Positions 1 through 7,270 are shown, counted from the stretch's first letter. The stretch is 64,000 bases of DNA from Flavobacteriales bacterium (GCA_019638115.1 JAHBUK010000002.1:503867-567866), one strand, 5' to 3'. Program-made: numbers and translations. Notes: a model not told the origin generated them from the sequence alone.

Positions 1-2
1 TG

Positions 3-116
3 CGCGTGGTGGGCGAAGTGATGGATTGGAAAGGTCACGCCCTAGAGCAACTACAAGCCATGAAGGACCATATCGAGAAACTCAAAGAACAAGGCATCGA
101 GGCCATCGAAGACTAA
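3..116 (+). CDS. C-terminal fragment of an unrecognised protein
   Basis: An open frame enters from the left edge and stops with TAA at 114-116, leaving 37 residues. The tail is charged and probably helical (ALEQLQAMKDHIEKLKEQ). I do not recognise the family. The following genes are small SRPBCC/AHSA1 proteins, many of which end in an amphipathic helix, so a further SRPBCC protein is possible but unproven. The same strand and close spacing to the next gene suggest it belongs to the same gene cluster. Confidence 0.55.
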   Translation, partial: RVVGEVMDWKGHALEQLQAMKDHIEKLKEQGIEAIED

Positions 117-130
117 TACTGGCGGGTATG

Positions 131-183
131 CTGAGCGAAGTCGAAGCACCCATTCACCAAGTCCCTCCCGATACCTATCGGGA
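131..183. repeat. REP-like palindromic repeat elements in a 5' leader
   Basis: Two short elements lie between the left-edge gene and the SRPBCC gene at 205. Bases 131-146 are a copy of the CTGAGCGAAGTCGAAG core, which recurs at 5119-5134 (inverted), 36084-36099, 36564-36579 and 38661-38676. Bases 166-183 form a perfect 8-bp hairpin (TCCCGATA, CC, TATCGGGA). CATTCACC motifs lie around both. Confidence 0.7.
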
Positions 184-204
184 CGCCATTCACCTCTTTC
201 CACA

Positions 205-618
205 ATGAGCACCCGCATCACCATCTCCACCCACATCAACAAACCCGTGGCCCACGTCTGGAAGATCTGGACCGATCCAGAACACATCATGCAGTGGAAC
301 GCCGCGAGTGATGACTGGCATTGCCCCAAGGCAAGCAACGACCTGCGCACCGGCGGCAAGTTCAACAGTACCATGGCCGCGCGTGACGGCAGCTTCAGCT
401 TCGACTTCGAGGGCGTGTACGACGATGTGCAGCCGCACAAGCGAATCGTCTACACCATGGCCGATGGTCGCACCTGCGAGATACTGTTCACGGAGAAGGA
501 CGGAGGCACAGAGGTGACAGAGTCGTTCGATGCGGAAACCGAGAACCCTGTGGAGATGCAGCGTAGCGGTTGGCAGGCGATCCTGGACCGGTTCAAAGCA
601 CACGCGGAAGCTCATTGA
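205..618 (+). CDS. SRPBCC/AHSA1 family protein
   Basis: This 137-residue protein matches the SRPBCC (START-like, Aha1-type) fold. It opens with a beta strand and 'NKPVAHVWKIWTDPEHIMQWN', followed by 'LRTGGKFNS' and 'ITVTE.F'-type strands, and ends in a helix ('SGWQAILDRFKAHAE'). Family members bind hydrophobic small molecules in a central cavity; many act in stress responses and few have known ligands. No signal peptide is seen, so it is cytoplasmic. It is the first of five SRPBCC genes within 7 kb and lies 21 bases before the next one, so the two are probably cotranscribed. The ligand cannot be told from the sequence. Confidence 0.9.
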   Translation: MSTRITISTHINKPVAHVWKIWTDPEHIMQWNAASDDWHCPKASNDLRTGGKFNSTMAARDGSFSFDFEGVYDDVQPHKRIVYTMADGRTCEILFTEKDGGTEVTESFDAETENPVEMQRSGWQAILDRFKAHAEAH

Positions 619-639
619 CCATTTCACGAGACTGGACCC

Positions 640-1131
640 ATGCAGCCCCAAAGCAGACACAAAGTCGATGTCGTCGCATCAGGCGACCGATCGATCTTGA
701 TCACACGAAGCTTCAAGGCGCCGCGCACATTGGTCTTCGATGCCATGAGCAAGGCTGAAATGGTAAGCCAATGGCTGCACGGGCCTCCGGGTTGGACCAT
801 GTCCACCTGTGAGATGGACCTCCGATCGGGTGGCACATACCGCTGGGCCTGGAAGAATGAAGATGGTCGTAAAATGGGCATGGGAGGTACCGTACTGGAA
901 GTATCCCCACCCGATCGACTGGTGACCACTGAACTGTTCGACGATGCGTGGTACCCTGGTGAGGCAACGAATACGATCGAACTCACCGAAGAGAACGGCA
1001 TTACCACTATGCGCCTGACCGTTACTTATGAAAGCACCGAGGCTCGCGATGGCGTCATCGCTGGCCCGATGGCCGCGGGCTTGGACTCGAGCTACGACCA
1101 CCTTGATGTACTCCTTACTTCGCTAAGCTGA
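640..1131 (+). CDS. SRPBCC/AHSA1 family protein
   Basis: 163 residues. After a variable leader of about 20 residues comes the AHSA1 signature 'ITRSFKAPRTLVFDAMSKAEMVSQWLHGP', then 'MDLRSGGTYRWAWKNEDGRKM', 'GTVLEVSPPDRLVTTELFD' and a C-terminal helix ('GLDSSYDHLDVLLTSLS'). This is the standard length and motif order for activator-of-Hsp90-ATPase-like single-domain proteins, which act as soluble small-molecule binders rather than proven chaperone partners in bacteria. The stop lies 6 bases before the next start, so it is probably translated as part of a unit with the DUF1801 gene. Confidence 0.92.
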   Translation: MQPQSRHKVDVVASGDRSILITRSFKAPRTLVFDAMSKAEMVSQWLHGPPGWTMSTCEMDLRSGGTYRWAWKNEDGRKMGMGGTVLEVSPPDRLVTTELFDDAWYPGEATNTIELTEENGITTMRLTVTYESTEARDGVIAGPMAAGLDSSYDHLDVLLTSLS

Positions 1132-1137
1132 TCGCCG

Positions 1138-1530
1138 ATGAGCAACACGCGTTTCGATCCGGCCACCACCGCGCTCCTCGATGCGCACAAGCATCCGCTT
1201 CGCAAGGAGCTTGATGCATTGCGGAAAATCATCCTCAGTGTGGACCCTTCCATTGAAGAAGGCGTGAAGTGGAACACCGCCAGCTTCCGCACAAGCGATT
1301 GGTTCGCCACGCTGAACGGGCCGAAGCAGGTGAAGCAAGCGATGATCATCCTGCATGCCGGCGCCAAGGCGAAGGGCATCGTGCTGAAGGACCGCATCCC
1401 CGATCCTGAAGGGCTGTTGAAGTGGATGGGCAATGACCGGGCGCAGATCGTGTTCAAGGATGGGGAGGAGATAAGGGCTCAGGAGAAGGCCGTCGGTTCG
1501 ATCATTAAAGCCTGGTTGAAGCAGCTTTGA
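1138..1530 (+). CDS. DUF1801 domain protein (YdhG-like)
   Basis: 130 residues forming one DUF1801 domain: 'HPLRKELDALRKIILSVDPSIEEGVKWNTASFRTSDWFATL' followed by the glycine- and lysine-rich second half 'GAKAKGIVLKDRIPDPEGLLKWM'. DUF1801 is a small alpha/beta fold of unknown biochemical role, often found near SRPBCC, DoxX and DUF1428 genes. It starts 6 bases after the SRPBCC stop, so it shares that operon. A second DUF1801 domain occurs in the gene at 4348. No catalytic residues can be assigned. Confidence 0.88.
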   Translation: MSNTRFDPATTALLDAHKHPLRKELDALRKIILSVDPSIEEGVKWNTASFRTSDWFATLNGPKQVKQAMIILHAGAKAKGIVLKDRIPDPEGLLKWMGNDRAQIVFKDGEEIRAQEKAVGSIIKAWLKQL

Positions 1531-1547
1531 AATGCGGGGAAGATCAG

Positions 1548-1689
1548 ATGGTGAATGGGGAAATGCACTTGAGCCAGGTTCGCTCCATTCACATTCACCA
1601 ACACCTATTCACCCAATGCAGTATCGAATGAATAGCGAACGGTTGATGGTAAGTGATGCCTGAACAGATCCGCAGTCCCCATTCACCAT
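1548..1689. repeat. 13-bp inverted repeat with CATTCACCA motifs upstream of the GyrI-like gene
   Basis: ATGGTGAATGGGG at 1548-1560 is the exact reverse complement of 1677-1689. Further CATTCACCA or near-copies lie between and after the arms, up to base 1711. The stretch 1531-1721 holds no gene. It could be an operator for the following gene, or a repeat remnant, since CATTCACC also occurs around 150-200. Confidence 0.6.
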
Positions 1690-1721
1690 TCGCTAACTCC
1701 CATTCACCAACACGCCCCCAC

Positions 1722-2183
1722 ATGATCACTCCACCCGAACTCACCACCACCACCGAACAGGCCACGGCCTCCATCCACCTTGTGATCCCCGCCAGGGAGA
1801 TGGGCCGCTACATGGACCCCGCGATCCAAGAGATCATCAAGGTCATCACCGAACAGGGTGTCAGCATCACCGGCCCGATGTTCAGCTATCACCACCGGCG
1901 CCCCAGCGACACCTTCGAGTTCGAGATCGGCTTCCCAGTGTCGAAGACCGTGAAGGAGGAAGGCCGCGTGAAGAACAGCACCCTGCCCGCTGTGAAAGTG
2001 GCGCGCGCCGTGTACCAAGGACAGTACGAGCACTTGGGCGAGGCATGGGGCGAATTGCAGCGCTGGGTGCGCGAGCGGAAGCTCAGCGAGAGCGGCCGTT
2101 TTTACGAGTGCTACCTGAACAACCCTGATGAGGTGAATGACCCGAAGGACTACCGCACGGAACTCAACTGGGTGATCGGCTGA
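1722..2183 (+). CDS. GyrI-like (AraC effector-binding type) small-molecule binding protein
   Basis: 153 residues from the chosen ATG. The frame is open further upstream from 1653, but that stretch translates the CATTCACC repeats and is unlikely to be protein. The core has the GyrI/SHV-type layout: 'PAREMGRYMDPAIQEIIKVITEQGVSI' (helix), 'GPMFSYHH', 'FEFEIGFPV', 'LPAVKVARAVYQGQYEHLGEAWGELQRWV' and 'ECYLNNPDEVNDPKDYRTELNWVI'. This C-terminal pattern is typical of standalone GyrI-like proteins that bind hydrophobic compounds. No DNA-binding domain is present. The neighbours, SRPBCC and YdeI-like genes, also suggest small-molecule stress. Confidence 0.88.
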   Translation: MITPPELTTTTEQATASIHLVIPAREMGRYMDPAIQEIIKVITEQGVSITGPMFSYHHRRPSDTFEFEIGFPVSKTVKEEGRVKNSTLPAVKVARAVYQGQYEHLGEAWGELQRWVRERKLSESGRFYECYLNNPDEVNDPKDYRTELNWVIG

Positions 2184-2199
2184 GGCTTTTCGAGGCCAA

Positions 2200-2207
2200 T
2201 ACCTTCG
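2200..2207 (+). promoter_or_regulatory. -7 box (TACCTTCG) 5 bases before the YdeI-like start
   Basis: TACCTTCG fits the Bacteroidota -7 element TAnnTTTG with one change. Only 5 bases separate it from the ATG at 2213, so transcription should begin at or near the start codon (see the leaderless finding). Confidence 0.6.
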
Positions 2208-2212
2208 TTACC

Positions 2213-2797
2213 ATGAGCACAGCATCCCTGGACCGCCCGATCCTCAGCTTCGAGACCGCGCAGGCCTTCGAGGCATGGCTGGAGGCCAACGGTGCCGAGA
2301 GTCCCGGCATTTACATCCGCATCGCAAAGAAGGGCAGCGGCATCCCCTCGGTGAGCTATGCCGAGGCCGTGGAGATCGCGTTGTGCCACGGCTGGATCGA
2401 TGCCATCCGGAAACGGTACGACGAGAAGTCCTTCCTACAGAAGTTCACCCCACGATCGCCACGCAGCGTGTGGAGCGAGATCAACAAGAAGAAGGTGCAG
2501 GAGTTGATCAAGGCCAAGCTGATGCGTCCGGCCGGTCTGGCCGCCGTGAAACAGGCCAAGGCCAACGGGCAGTGGGACAAGGCCTACGCGCCCGCCAGCA
2601 CGATCAAAGTGCCTCCCGACCTGGCCGAAGCGCTGAAGAGGAACAAGAAGGCCAAGGCGTTCTTCGACACCCTCACAGGCAGCAAGCGCTTCGCATTCCT
2701 GCATCGCCTGCACGCTGCCAAGAAGGAAGAGACCCGCGCCAAACGCCTCGCGCTGTTCGTCGCGATGATGGAACGCGGAGAGGCTTTTCACCAATAG
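2213..2797 (+). CDS. YdeI/OmpD-associated family protein
   Basis: 194 residues. The N-terminal part shows 'SFETAQAFEAWLEANGAESPGIYIRIAKKGSG', then 'SYAEAVEIALCHGWIDAIRKRYDEKSFLQKFTPR', the hallmark of the YdeI/OmpD-associated family, and the C-terminal 'KKAKAFFDTLTGSKRFAFLHRLHAAKKEETRAKRL', including the YdeI-type tail. Members are cytoplasmic, linked to resistance to polymyxin or bacteriocins in enterobacteria; the role in Bacteroidota is unknown. The start is supported by the box at 2200. It lies 8 bases before the next SRPBCC gene. Confidence 0.9.
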   Translation: MSTASLDRPILSFETAQAFEAWLEANGAESPGIYIRIAKKGSGIPSVSYAEAVEIALCHGWIDAIRKRYDEKSFLQKFTPRSPRSVWSEINKKKVQELIKAKLMRPAGLAAVKQAKANGQWDKAYAPASTIKVPPDLAEALKRNKKAKAFFDTLTGSKRFAFLHRLHAAKKEETRAKRLALFVAMMERGEAFHQ

Positions 2798-2805
2798 CAC
2801 ACACC

Positions 2806-3258
2806 ATGGAAACGACAACGAACAAAACCTTCGAGTTGAAGCTCACCCGCACCTTCAATGCACCTCGCGAACTGGTGTTCCTGTGCTGGATAGATCCAGT
2901 TCATTTGGAGCGCTGGCAATGCTGCCCGGAATTCTGTGAGGTAACATTCCGCGAAGGGGAGTATAGACCCGGCGGCAAGTACAAGGTGTGCATGCGCCAC
3001 GAGGGAACCGACAATTGGCTGACCGGCGAATACCTGGAAGTAACGCCGCACGAGCGCATCGTGATGACCCATGGATGGCTCGGTGGCGATGGCTTCCCCA
3101 AGACCATGACGGAAGTGATCCTCACCTTCACGGATGATGGTGCGGGACGCACACGCTTGGACCTGCTTCAGCGCGGCCTGCCCTCTGCGGACAGCCGCGA
3201 CGATCACGGAGAAGGCTGGAGCAGCACCTTGGATCGCCTTGCGAACTATGTGAAGTGA
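2806..3258 (+). CDS. SRPBCC/AHSA1 family protein
   Basis: 150 residues from the ATG at 2806; the frame continues upstream but would overlap the YdeI-like gene. Motifs include 'LTRTFNAPRELVFLCWIDPVHLERW', 'EYRPGGKYKVCMRH', 'GEYLEVTPHERIVMTHGW' and 'GRTRLDLLQRGLPS', with a terminal helix 'GWSSTLDRLANYV'. It is a soluble single-domain AHSA1-type protein. The strongly conserved FNAPRELVF motif suggests a folded, functional protein. Its position between YdeI-like and membrane-anchored SRPBCC genes continues the small-domain island. Confidence 0.93.
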   Translation: METTTNKTFELKLTRTFNAPRELVFLCWIDPVHLERWQCCPEFCEVTFREGEYRPGGKYKVCMRHEGTDNWLTGEYLEVTPHERIVMTHGWLGGDGFPKTMTEVILTFTDDGAGRTRLDLLQRGLPSADSRDDHGEGWSSTLDRLANYVK

Positions 3259-3325
3259 AGGGCTCCGTATTTTCACAACAACAAACCACCAACCAACGCC
3301 TACGCCGGGCAACGGCGTCCGAATC

Positions 3326-3910
3326 ATGCTCAAGAAGATCCTCCTCGTCATCGCCATCATCATTGCTGGCATCATCATCGTTTCACGCTTCCAGCCGGAC
3401 AGTTACACGGTGGAGCGCAGCGCCATCATTGACGCACCGCCCGAAGTCGTGTTCGCGCACATGAACGACTTCCGGGAATGGCAGCAGTTCAACGCCTGGG
3501 GCGATGCCGACCCGAACGCCGTGTACACGTACAGCGACGTGTCAAGCGGAGTAGGAGCCAAGCTCCATTGGAAAGGCAACAGTGAGATGGGCGAAGGCCG
3601 CATGACCATCCTGGAAAGCCGGCCGAACGAATACGTGAAGGTGGACCTCGAATTCATCGAACCCTTCGCTGGCAAGGCGATCACCGAATACGTGATGGCA
3701 TCTGAAGGCGCGGGCACGAAGCTCACGCAAAGCATGCACAGCGATCACAACTTCTTCAGCAAGATCATGTGCCTGTTCATGGACATGGACAAGATGATCG
3801 GGGAGAAGTACGAGGAAGGCTTCCGTCGGATGAACAAGGTGCTGCCTGTGTTGAAGCCCGCACCGGAACCTGAGGCGATCGTTCCTGCGGATAGCACCGT
3901 TGCGCAGTAA
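3326..3910 (+). CDS. membrane-anchored SRPBCC (polyketide-cyclase-like) protein
   Basis: 194 residues. Residues 2-20 form a hydrophobic segment (LKKILLVIAIIIAGIIIV), a membrane anchor that none of the other SRPBCC proteins here has. The domain follows with 'YTVERSAIIDAPPEVVFAHMNDFREWQQFNAWGDADPN', 'SGVGAKLHWKGNSEMGEGRMTI' and 'GTKLTQSMHSDHNFFSKIMCLFMDMDKMIGEKYEEGF'. This layout is typical of the polyketide-cyclase/dehydrase branch, common in Bacteroidota as N-terminally anchored proteins. The domain probably faces the periplasm. The tail after residue 170 is Pro/Glu-rich. It is separated from the upstream gene by 67 bases. Confidence 0.9.
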   Translation: MLKKILLVIAIIIAGIIIVSRFQPDSYTVERSAIIDAPPEVVFAHMNDFREWQQFNAWGDADPNAVYTYSDVSSGVGAKLHWKGNSEMGEGRMTILESRPNEYVKVDLEFIEPFAGKAITEYVMASEGAGTKLTQSMHSDHNFFSKIMCLFMDMDKMIGEKYEEGFRRMNKVLPVLKPAPEPEAIVPADSTVAQ

Positions 3911-3929
3911 AGCTCCCACTGCAGCACCA

Positions 3930-4337
3930 ATGCAGCATTCCAATTCCGCTACCGACGCCCTGATCCTTGGGCCACGCGAAGGCCGCACCTACGACTGCGG
4001 CACCATGACCGCCGTGTTCAAGGCCGACGAGAACGAGACCGATGCCCGCTACAGTATTTCGGAATGGTACCTGGAGCCCAACTCCGGCGGTCCGGGTGCG
4101 CACTTGCACGAGGAGAACGATGAGGTTTTCTACGTGATCGAAGGCACCGTCTCCTTCCTCGTTGGCGATCGTTGGGTGGATGCCGAGCGCGGCACTTTCC
4201 TGCGCATACCGGCCAAGACCATGCACGACTTCGCGAATCGCACGGACCAGAATGCTGCGGCGCTCAACTTCTTCATTCCTGGTGGTTTCGAGCGGAACAT
4301 GCCGAGCATTGTGAAGTGGTTCGCGGATAACCCTTGA
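3930..4337 (+). CDS. cupin domain protein
   Basis: 135 residues, one cupin barrel. Motif 1 is visible as 'GPGAHLHEENDEVFYVIEGTVSFLVG', supplying the His-His-Glu metal ligands, and motif 2 as 'GTFLRIPAKTMHDFANRT', supplying the last His. The protein could be a metal-dependent dioxygenase, isomerase or sensor; the substrate cannot be inferred. The ATG at 3930 is chosen because earlier starts would overlap the SRPBCC gene ending at 3910. The DUF1801 fusion gene begins 10 bases downstream. Confidence 0.9.
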   Translation: MQHSNSATDALILGPREGRTYDCGTMTAVFKADENETDARYSISEWYLEPNSGGPGAHLHEENDEVFYVIEGTVSFLVGDRWVDAERGTFLRIPAKTMHDFANRTDQNAAALNFFIPGGFERNMPSIVKWFADNP

Positions 4338-4347
4338 AGAAGCCGCC

Positions 4348-5049
4348 ATGAGCCCACTACGTACTTGCCCCAACGGCCATCGCTTCAACAAGTCCAGTGA
4401 CTGTCCCACCTGCCCGCGATGTGAAGCGCTGAAGGCACCGAAGACCGGCTGGCTCTCACGCTTGAGCGGTCCCACGCGCAGCGCGTTGGAACACGCGGGC
4501 ATAGCGGACCTTGAAAAGCTTGCGAAGAGGACCGAGAAGGAAGTGCTGGCCTTGCACGGTGTGGGACCAGCTTCCATGCCCACCTTGCGTGAAGCACTGG
4601 AGGAAGCCGGTCTGGCCTTCCGGACCGTTGCGCCCAAGAAGTCCGCGCCGAAGCAGCCAACACCGCAGAAAGGAACGGCCAATACCAAGAACTACCTCGC
4701 CGTGCTGCCAGTGGAACAACGCAAGGCCTTGCAGGCGCTACGAAAGCAGATCCTCACTGCTGTGCCAGGGATCGAAGAGCACTTCGGTTACGGCATGCCG
4801 GCCTTCAAGTACAACGGACATCCGGTGGCGTACATCGGCGCGGCCACGGCGCATTGTGCGCTGTATGGATCGGTGCCGCGCGGCTTCGCGGAAAAGCTGA
4901 AGGACTTCGATGTGAGCAAGGGCACCATCCGGTTCACGCCGGAGAAGCCCTTGCCGGTGGAAGTGGTGAAAGCCATCGTGCGGGAGAAGTGCGCGGAGAT
5001 CGAGGTGCGTTGGGGGACGAAGAAGATGAGATTGAAAGTTGGGAAATGA
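4348..5049 (+). CDS. zinc-ribbon / helix-hairpin-helix / DUF1801 fusion protein
   Basis: 233 residues with three parts. Residues 1-28 carry a Cys-rich knuckle ('CPNGHRFNKSSDCPTCPRCE'). Residues about 35-90 resemble the RNA polymerase alpha C-terminal, helix-hairpin-helix type ('LSGPTRSALEHAGIADLEKLAK', 'LALHGVGPASMPTLREAL'). After a Lys/Pro/Thr linker, residues about 112-230 form a DUF1801 domain ('RKALQALRKQILTAVPGIEEHFGYGMPAFKYNG'). The first two parts suggest nucleic-acid contact; the last is the same domain as in the gene at 1138. The combination is seen in Bacteroidota, but its function is unknown to me. The stop overlaps the first copy of the repeat at 5042. Confidence 0.82.
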   Translation: MSPLRTCPNGHRFNKSSDCPTCPRCEALKAPKTGWLSRLSGPTRSALEHAGIADLEKLAKRTEKEVLALHGVGPASMPTLREALEEAGLAFRTVAPKKSAPKQPTPQKGTANTKNYLAVLPVEQRKALQALRKQILTAVPGIEEHFGYGMPAFKYNGHPVAYIGAATAHCALYGSVPRGFAEKLKDFDVSKGTIRFTPEKPLPVEVVKAIVREKCAEIEVRWGTKKMRLKVGK

Positions 5050-5152
5050 ACTTATGCGACTCCGGGTCAAGCCCGGAGTGACTAACCAGGAAATGAACTT
5101 ATGCGACTCCGGGTCATCCTTCGACTCCGCTCAGGACTAGCCCCGGAGTGAC
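5042..5152. repeat. two tandem REP-like palindromic units
   Basis: A 28-base segment at 5042-5069 is repeated at 5089-5116 (spacing 47). Each copy begins a palindrome: GCGACTCCGGG at 5056 pairs with CCCGGAGTGAC ending at 5082, and GCGACTCCGGG at 5103 with the CCCGGAGTGAC ending at 5152. The second unit has an internal insertion containing the CTTCGACTCCGCTCAG core (5119-5134). The same pair of unit types appears inside the helicase gene at 36545-36640. Confidence 0.85.
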
Positions 5153-5157
5153 AAACC

Positions 5158-5544
5158 ATGAAACGGCTCAACATCACCTACTGGATCGTCACCGCGCTCT
5201 TTAGCGCTTTCATGATCTTCTCCAGCATCGGCGGACTAACGCTCCAAGAGCAAGCCGTGGAATACTTGCATGATAAGATGGGCTACCCGCTCTACTTCAT
5301 TCGGATGATCTCCGTGTCCAAGATCCTGGGTGCCATTGCCATTCTGTTGCCATTCGTGCCAGCACGTGTGAAGGAGTGGGCCTATTTCGGGTTGTTCATC
5401 GACCTGGTGGCGGCCTTGTTCTCCTTCTGGGCGATCGGTGACCCGATCGGCATCTGGGCACCGATGTTCCTCTTCATTGCGGTGCTGATCTTTGCGTATG
5501 TCCTGCACCATAAGCGGCTTGCTGTAACAAGCACCAACGATTGA
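5158..5544 (+). CDS. DoxX-like integral membrane protein
   Basis: 128 residues with four hydrophobic segments at about 8-24, 48-68, 74-92 and 98-116. The 'YPLYFIRMISVSKILGAIAILLP' stretch is typical of the DoxX-like family. Members are four-helix inner-membrane proteins of mostly unknown role, some tied to oxidative stress or quinone reduction. They commonly co-occur with SRPBCC and DUF1428 proteins, as here. The start is the first ATG after the REP units. The next gene follows after 4 bases, so the two are probably coexpressed. Confidence 0.88.
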   Translation: MKRLNITYWIVTALFSAFMIFSSIGGLTLQEQAVEYLHDKMGYPLYFIRMISVSKILGAIAILLPFVPARVKEWAYFGLFIDLVAALFSFWAIGDPIGIWAPMFLFIAVLIFAYVLHHKRLAVTSTND

Positions 5545-5548
5545 TCAA

Positions 5549-5926
5549 ATGGCACACTACATCGACGCATTCGTCCTCCCGGTTCCCAAGGCGAACATGC
5601 CCCGCTACAAGCGCATGGCCGCTGCGGCCGGCAAGATCTGGATGGAATACGGCGCACTGCAATACTGGGAATGCATGGGCGATGACCTGGACAACACCGG
5701 CCCCATGATGCCCTTCCCGAAGATGACCAAGTGCAAGCCCGGTGAGACGGTGATGTTCTCCTGGATCGTCTTCAAGAACCGCAGGCACCGCGACCAGGTG
5801 AACAAGAAGGTGCTTGCCGATCCGCGCATGGACGCGATGTACCGCGAAATGATGTCGCCGAAGATCTTCGATGATAAGCGCATGGCTTACGGCGGGTTCA
5901 AGACGATCGTGGAGAACGGCAAGTGA
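5549..5926 (+). CDS. DUF1428 family protein
   Basis: 125 residues covering the whole DUF1428 family: 'YIDAFVLPVPKANMPRYKRMAAAAGKIWMEYGALQYWECMGDD', 'GETVMFSWIVFKNRRHRDQVNKKVLADPRM' and the tail 'DDKRMAYGGFKTIV'. The fold is a ferredoxin-like dimeric alpha/beta barrel related to YciI and antibiotic monooxygenases; no catalytic role is established. It is soluble, starts 4 bases after the DoxX-like gene and ends the forward run. The next 128 bases hold no gene. Confidence 0.92.
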   Translation: MAHYIDAFVLPVPKANMPRYKRMAAAAGKIWMEYGALQYWECMGDDLDNTGPMMPFPKMTKCKPGETVMFSWIVFKNRRHRDQVNKKVLADPRMDAMYREMMSPKIFDDKRMAYGGFKTIVENGK

Positions 5927-6054
5927 AGGTCCGGTAGGCGGAGGTCCAATACCGCAAGTGACTGGAGTATCGATGCCGGATCAATACGATCCTTTGGGTG
6001 AGGGACACGATGATACGGCGAGGCTGAGGATGCCGTGCCAACTCTCCGAGAGCA

Positions 6055-6639
6055 CTATGCTTTCCGATCGATGTGTTCAAGTATGGCCCGTCCCCTTGGC
6101 GACAATTCATAGCCTGGATGATGACTGATCGTGAGACCCAGATTCTTCAGTTTGCGCACGTTCAGTTTCAACCACTCTTTGGCGAATCCGGTGTGTGCCG
6201 CCAGGTCTACTGCCGGCATGAATGGGTGTACCTGGATCGTGTGAAGCACCTTGCTTGTCCAGGGGCCAACTGATGACGCGTTGTCCAATCGCGCCAAGCG
6301 CATGCATAGGTCGTTCACCTCTGCTGGGGAAAGGGAATCCATTTCACGCAATGCGATCCGTGGGTCCGCACCGGCATAACTCAATTGGATGCGGTACAGG
6401 TCTCCTTCACGATCGCCTAGGGCATGTATCAGTTCGGGGAGTGATGCGAAGCCTGCCTTGCGCGCGTCGATCGGTCGCAAGGTCGTGGCATCCAACATTT
6501 CGACCCGATCGATCGACAGTTGACCGATCGCGGTCAACAAGGTGCCTCCGCTCTTGACGCTGGGTCGGCGCCAACGCCTGAACACGACCGAAATGGTCCC
6601 CATGCGTATGGCTTCGAGCTCGTGTTTGGTGAGCAACAT
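6055..6639 (-). CDS. ASCH-like domain protein with C-terminal helical region
   Basis: 194 residues from the internal ATG at 6639; an earlier ATG at 6732 adds residues that do not look conserved. The N-terminal half ('MLLTKHELEAIRMGTISVVFRRWRRPSVKSGGTLLTAIGQL...ARKAGFASLPELIHALGDREGDLYRIQLSY') resembles the ASCH/PUA-like RNA-binding fold, as in proteins annotated as ASCH-domain or hypothetical in Actinobacteria. The C-terminal half ('HPFMPAVDLAAHTGFAKEWLKLNVRKLKNLGLTISHHPGYELSPRG') looks like a winged-helix module. A role in RNA or DNA recognition is inference. It is convergent with the upstream cluster and divergent from the SRPBCC gene at 6767. Confidence 0.75.
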   Translation of the reverse strand: MLLTKHELEAIRMGTISVVFRRWRRPSVKSGGTLLTAIGQLSIDRVEMLDATTLRPIDARKAGFASLPELIHALGDREGDLYRIQLSYAGADPRIALREMDSLSPAEVNDLCMRLARLDNASSVGPWTSKVLHTIQVHPFMPAVDLAAHTGFAKEWLKLNVRKLKNLGLTISHHPGYELSPRGRAILEHIDRKA

Positions 6640-6754
6640 GGCAACGAAGATCGCAGATGGCTGGGTCGGGTGGGGCCGGGCGGTCCGTAATATCCACTTG
6701 GCCCAAGCGTCATTGCTCCCGCCAATGCACACACTATCGATGGACCCGCGCGTC

Positions 6755-6762
6755 TAATTTCG
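6755..6762 (+). promoter_or_regulatory. -7 box (TAATTTCG) 4 bases before the SRPBCC start
   Basis: TAATTTCG lies 4 bases before the ATG at 6767. The gene would be leaderless if this box is used. Confidence 0.6.
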
Positions 6763-6766
6763 CTCC

Positions 6767-7270
6767 ATGGAAACTCCATCTGCCCAACACCAGCGCAACA
6801 ACGTCAGCACACCAGCTCCGGACGAGATCCGCATCACCCGCGTGTTCGATGCGCCGCGCCAACTTGTGTGGGATGCTTGGACTACACCTGCCATGTTGGT
6901 TCATTGGTTCGGCTGCGCGGCCTTCAGCACGGAAAGCGCGCAAACGGACTTACGCGAGGGCGGCAACTGGCGTGTGGTGTTGCGCACACCGGACGGGGAG
7001 GACATTCCCAGCTACGGCACCTACACAGCGGTGAAGCCCATCGGTCACCTCGCCTTCACGCACCAGTGGGAGAAGCAGCCTGTTGAAGTGAATCCCGCGC
7101 ATCACCGCACACTCGTCACTGTGGATCTACACGAAGAAGGACAGCGTACGCGGCTCGAGTTCCGGCAGACAGGCCTCGTAAGCGAAGCCTCGCGCGACAG
7201 CCACATCGGGGGCTGGTGCGATAGCATGGATGCGTTGGCGCTCGCCGTAAAGAAGGGAGTGAAGAACTGA
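6767..7270 (+). CDS. SRPBCC/AHSA1 family protein
   Basis: 167 residues. A short variable leader is followed by 'IRITRVFDAPRQLVWDAWTTPAMLVHWFGC', 'TDLREGGNWRVVLRTPDGED', 'GTYTAVKPIGHLAFTHQWE' and 'GQRTRLEFRQTGLVSEASRDSHIGGWCDSMDALA'. This is the most canonical AHSA1 protein of the five. It is the only forward gene between the ASCH-like gene and the secreted paralogue pair, and it has its own promoter-like box, so it is probably a single-gene unit. Confidence 0.93.
   Translation: METPSAQHQRNNVSTPAPDEIRITRVFDAPRQLVWDAWTTPAMLVHWFGCAAFSTESAQTDLREGGNWRVVLRTPDGEDIPSYGTYTAVKPIGHLAFTHQWEKQPVEVNPAHHRTLVTVDLHEEGQRTRLEFRQTGLVSEASRDSHIGGWCDSMDALALAVKKGVKN

Noticed and set aside
2275..2805. A long frame upstream of and including the SRPBCC gene at 2806
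   Set aside because: The first 177 codons overlap the YdeI-like gene in another frame and have no similarity to SRPBCC proteins; ATG 2806 gives the normal length.
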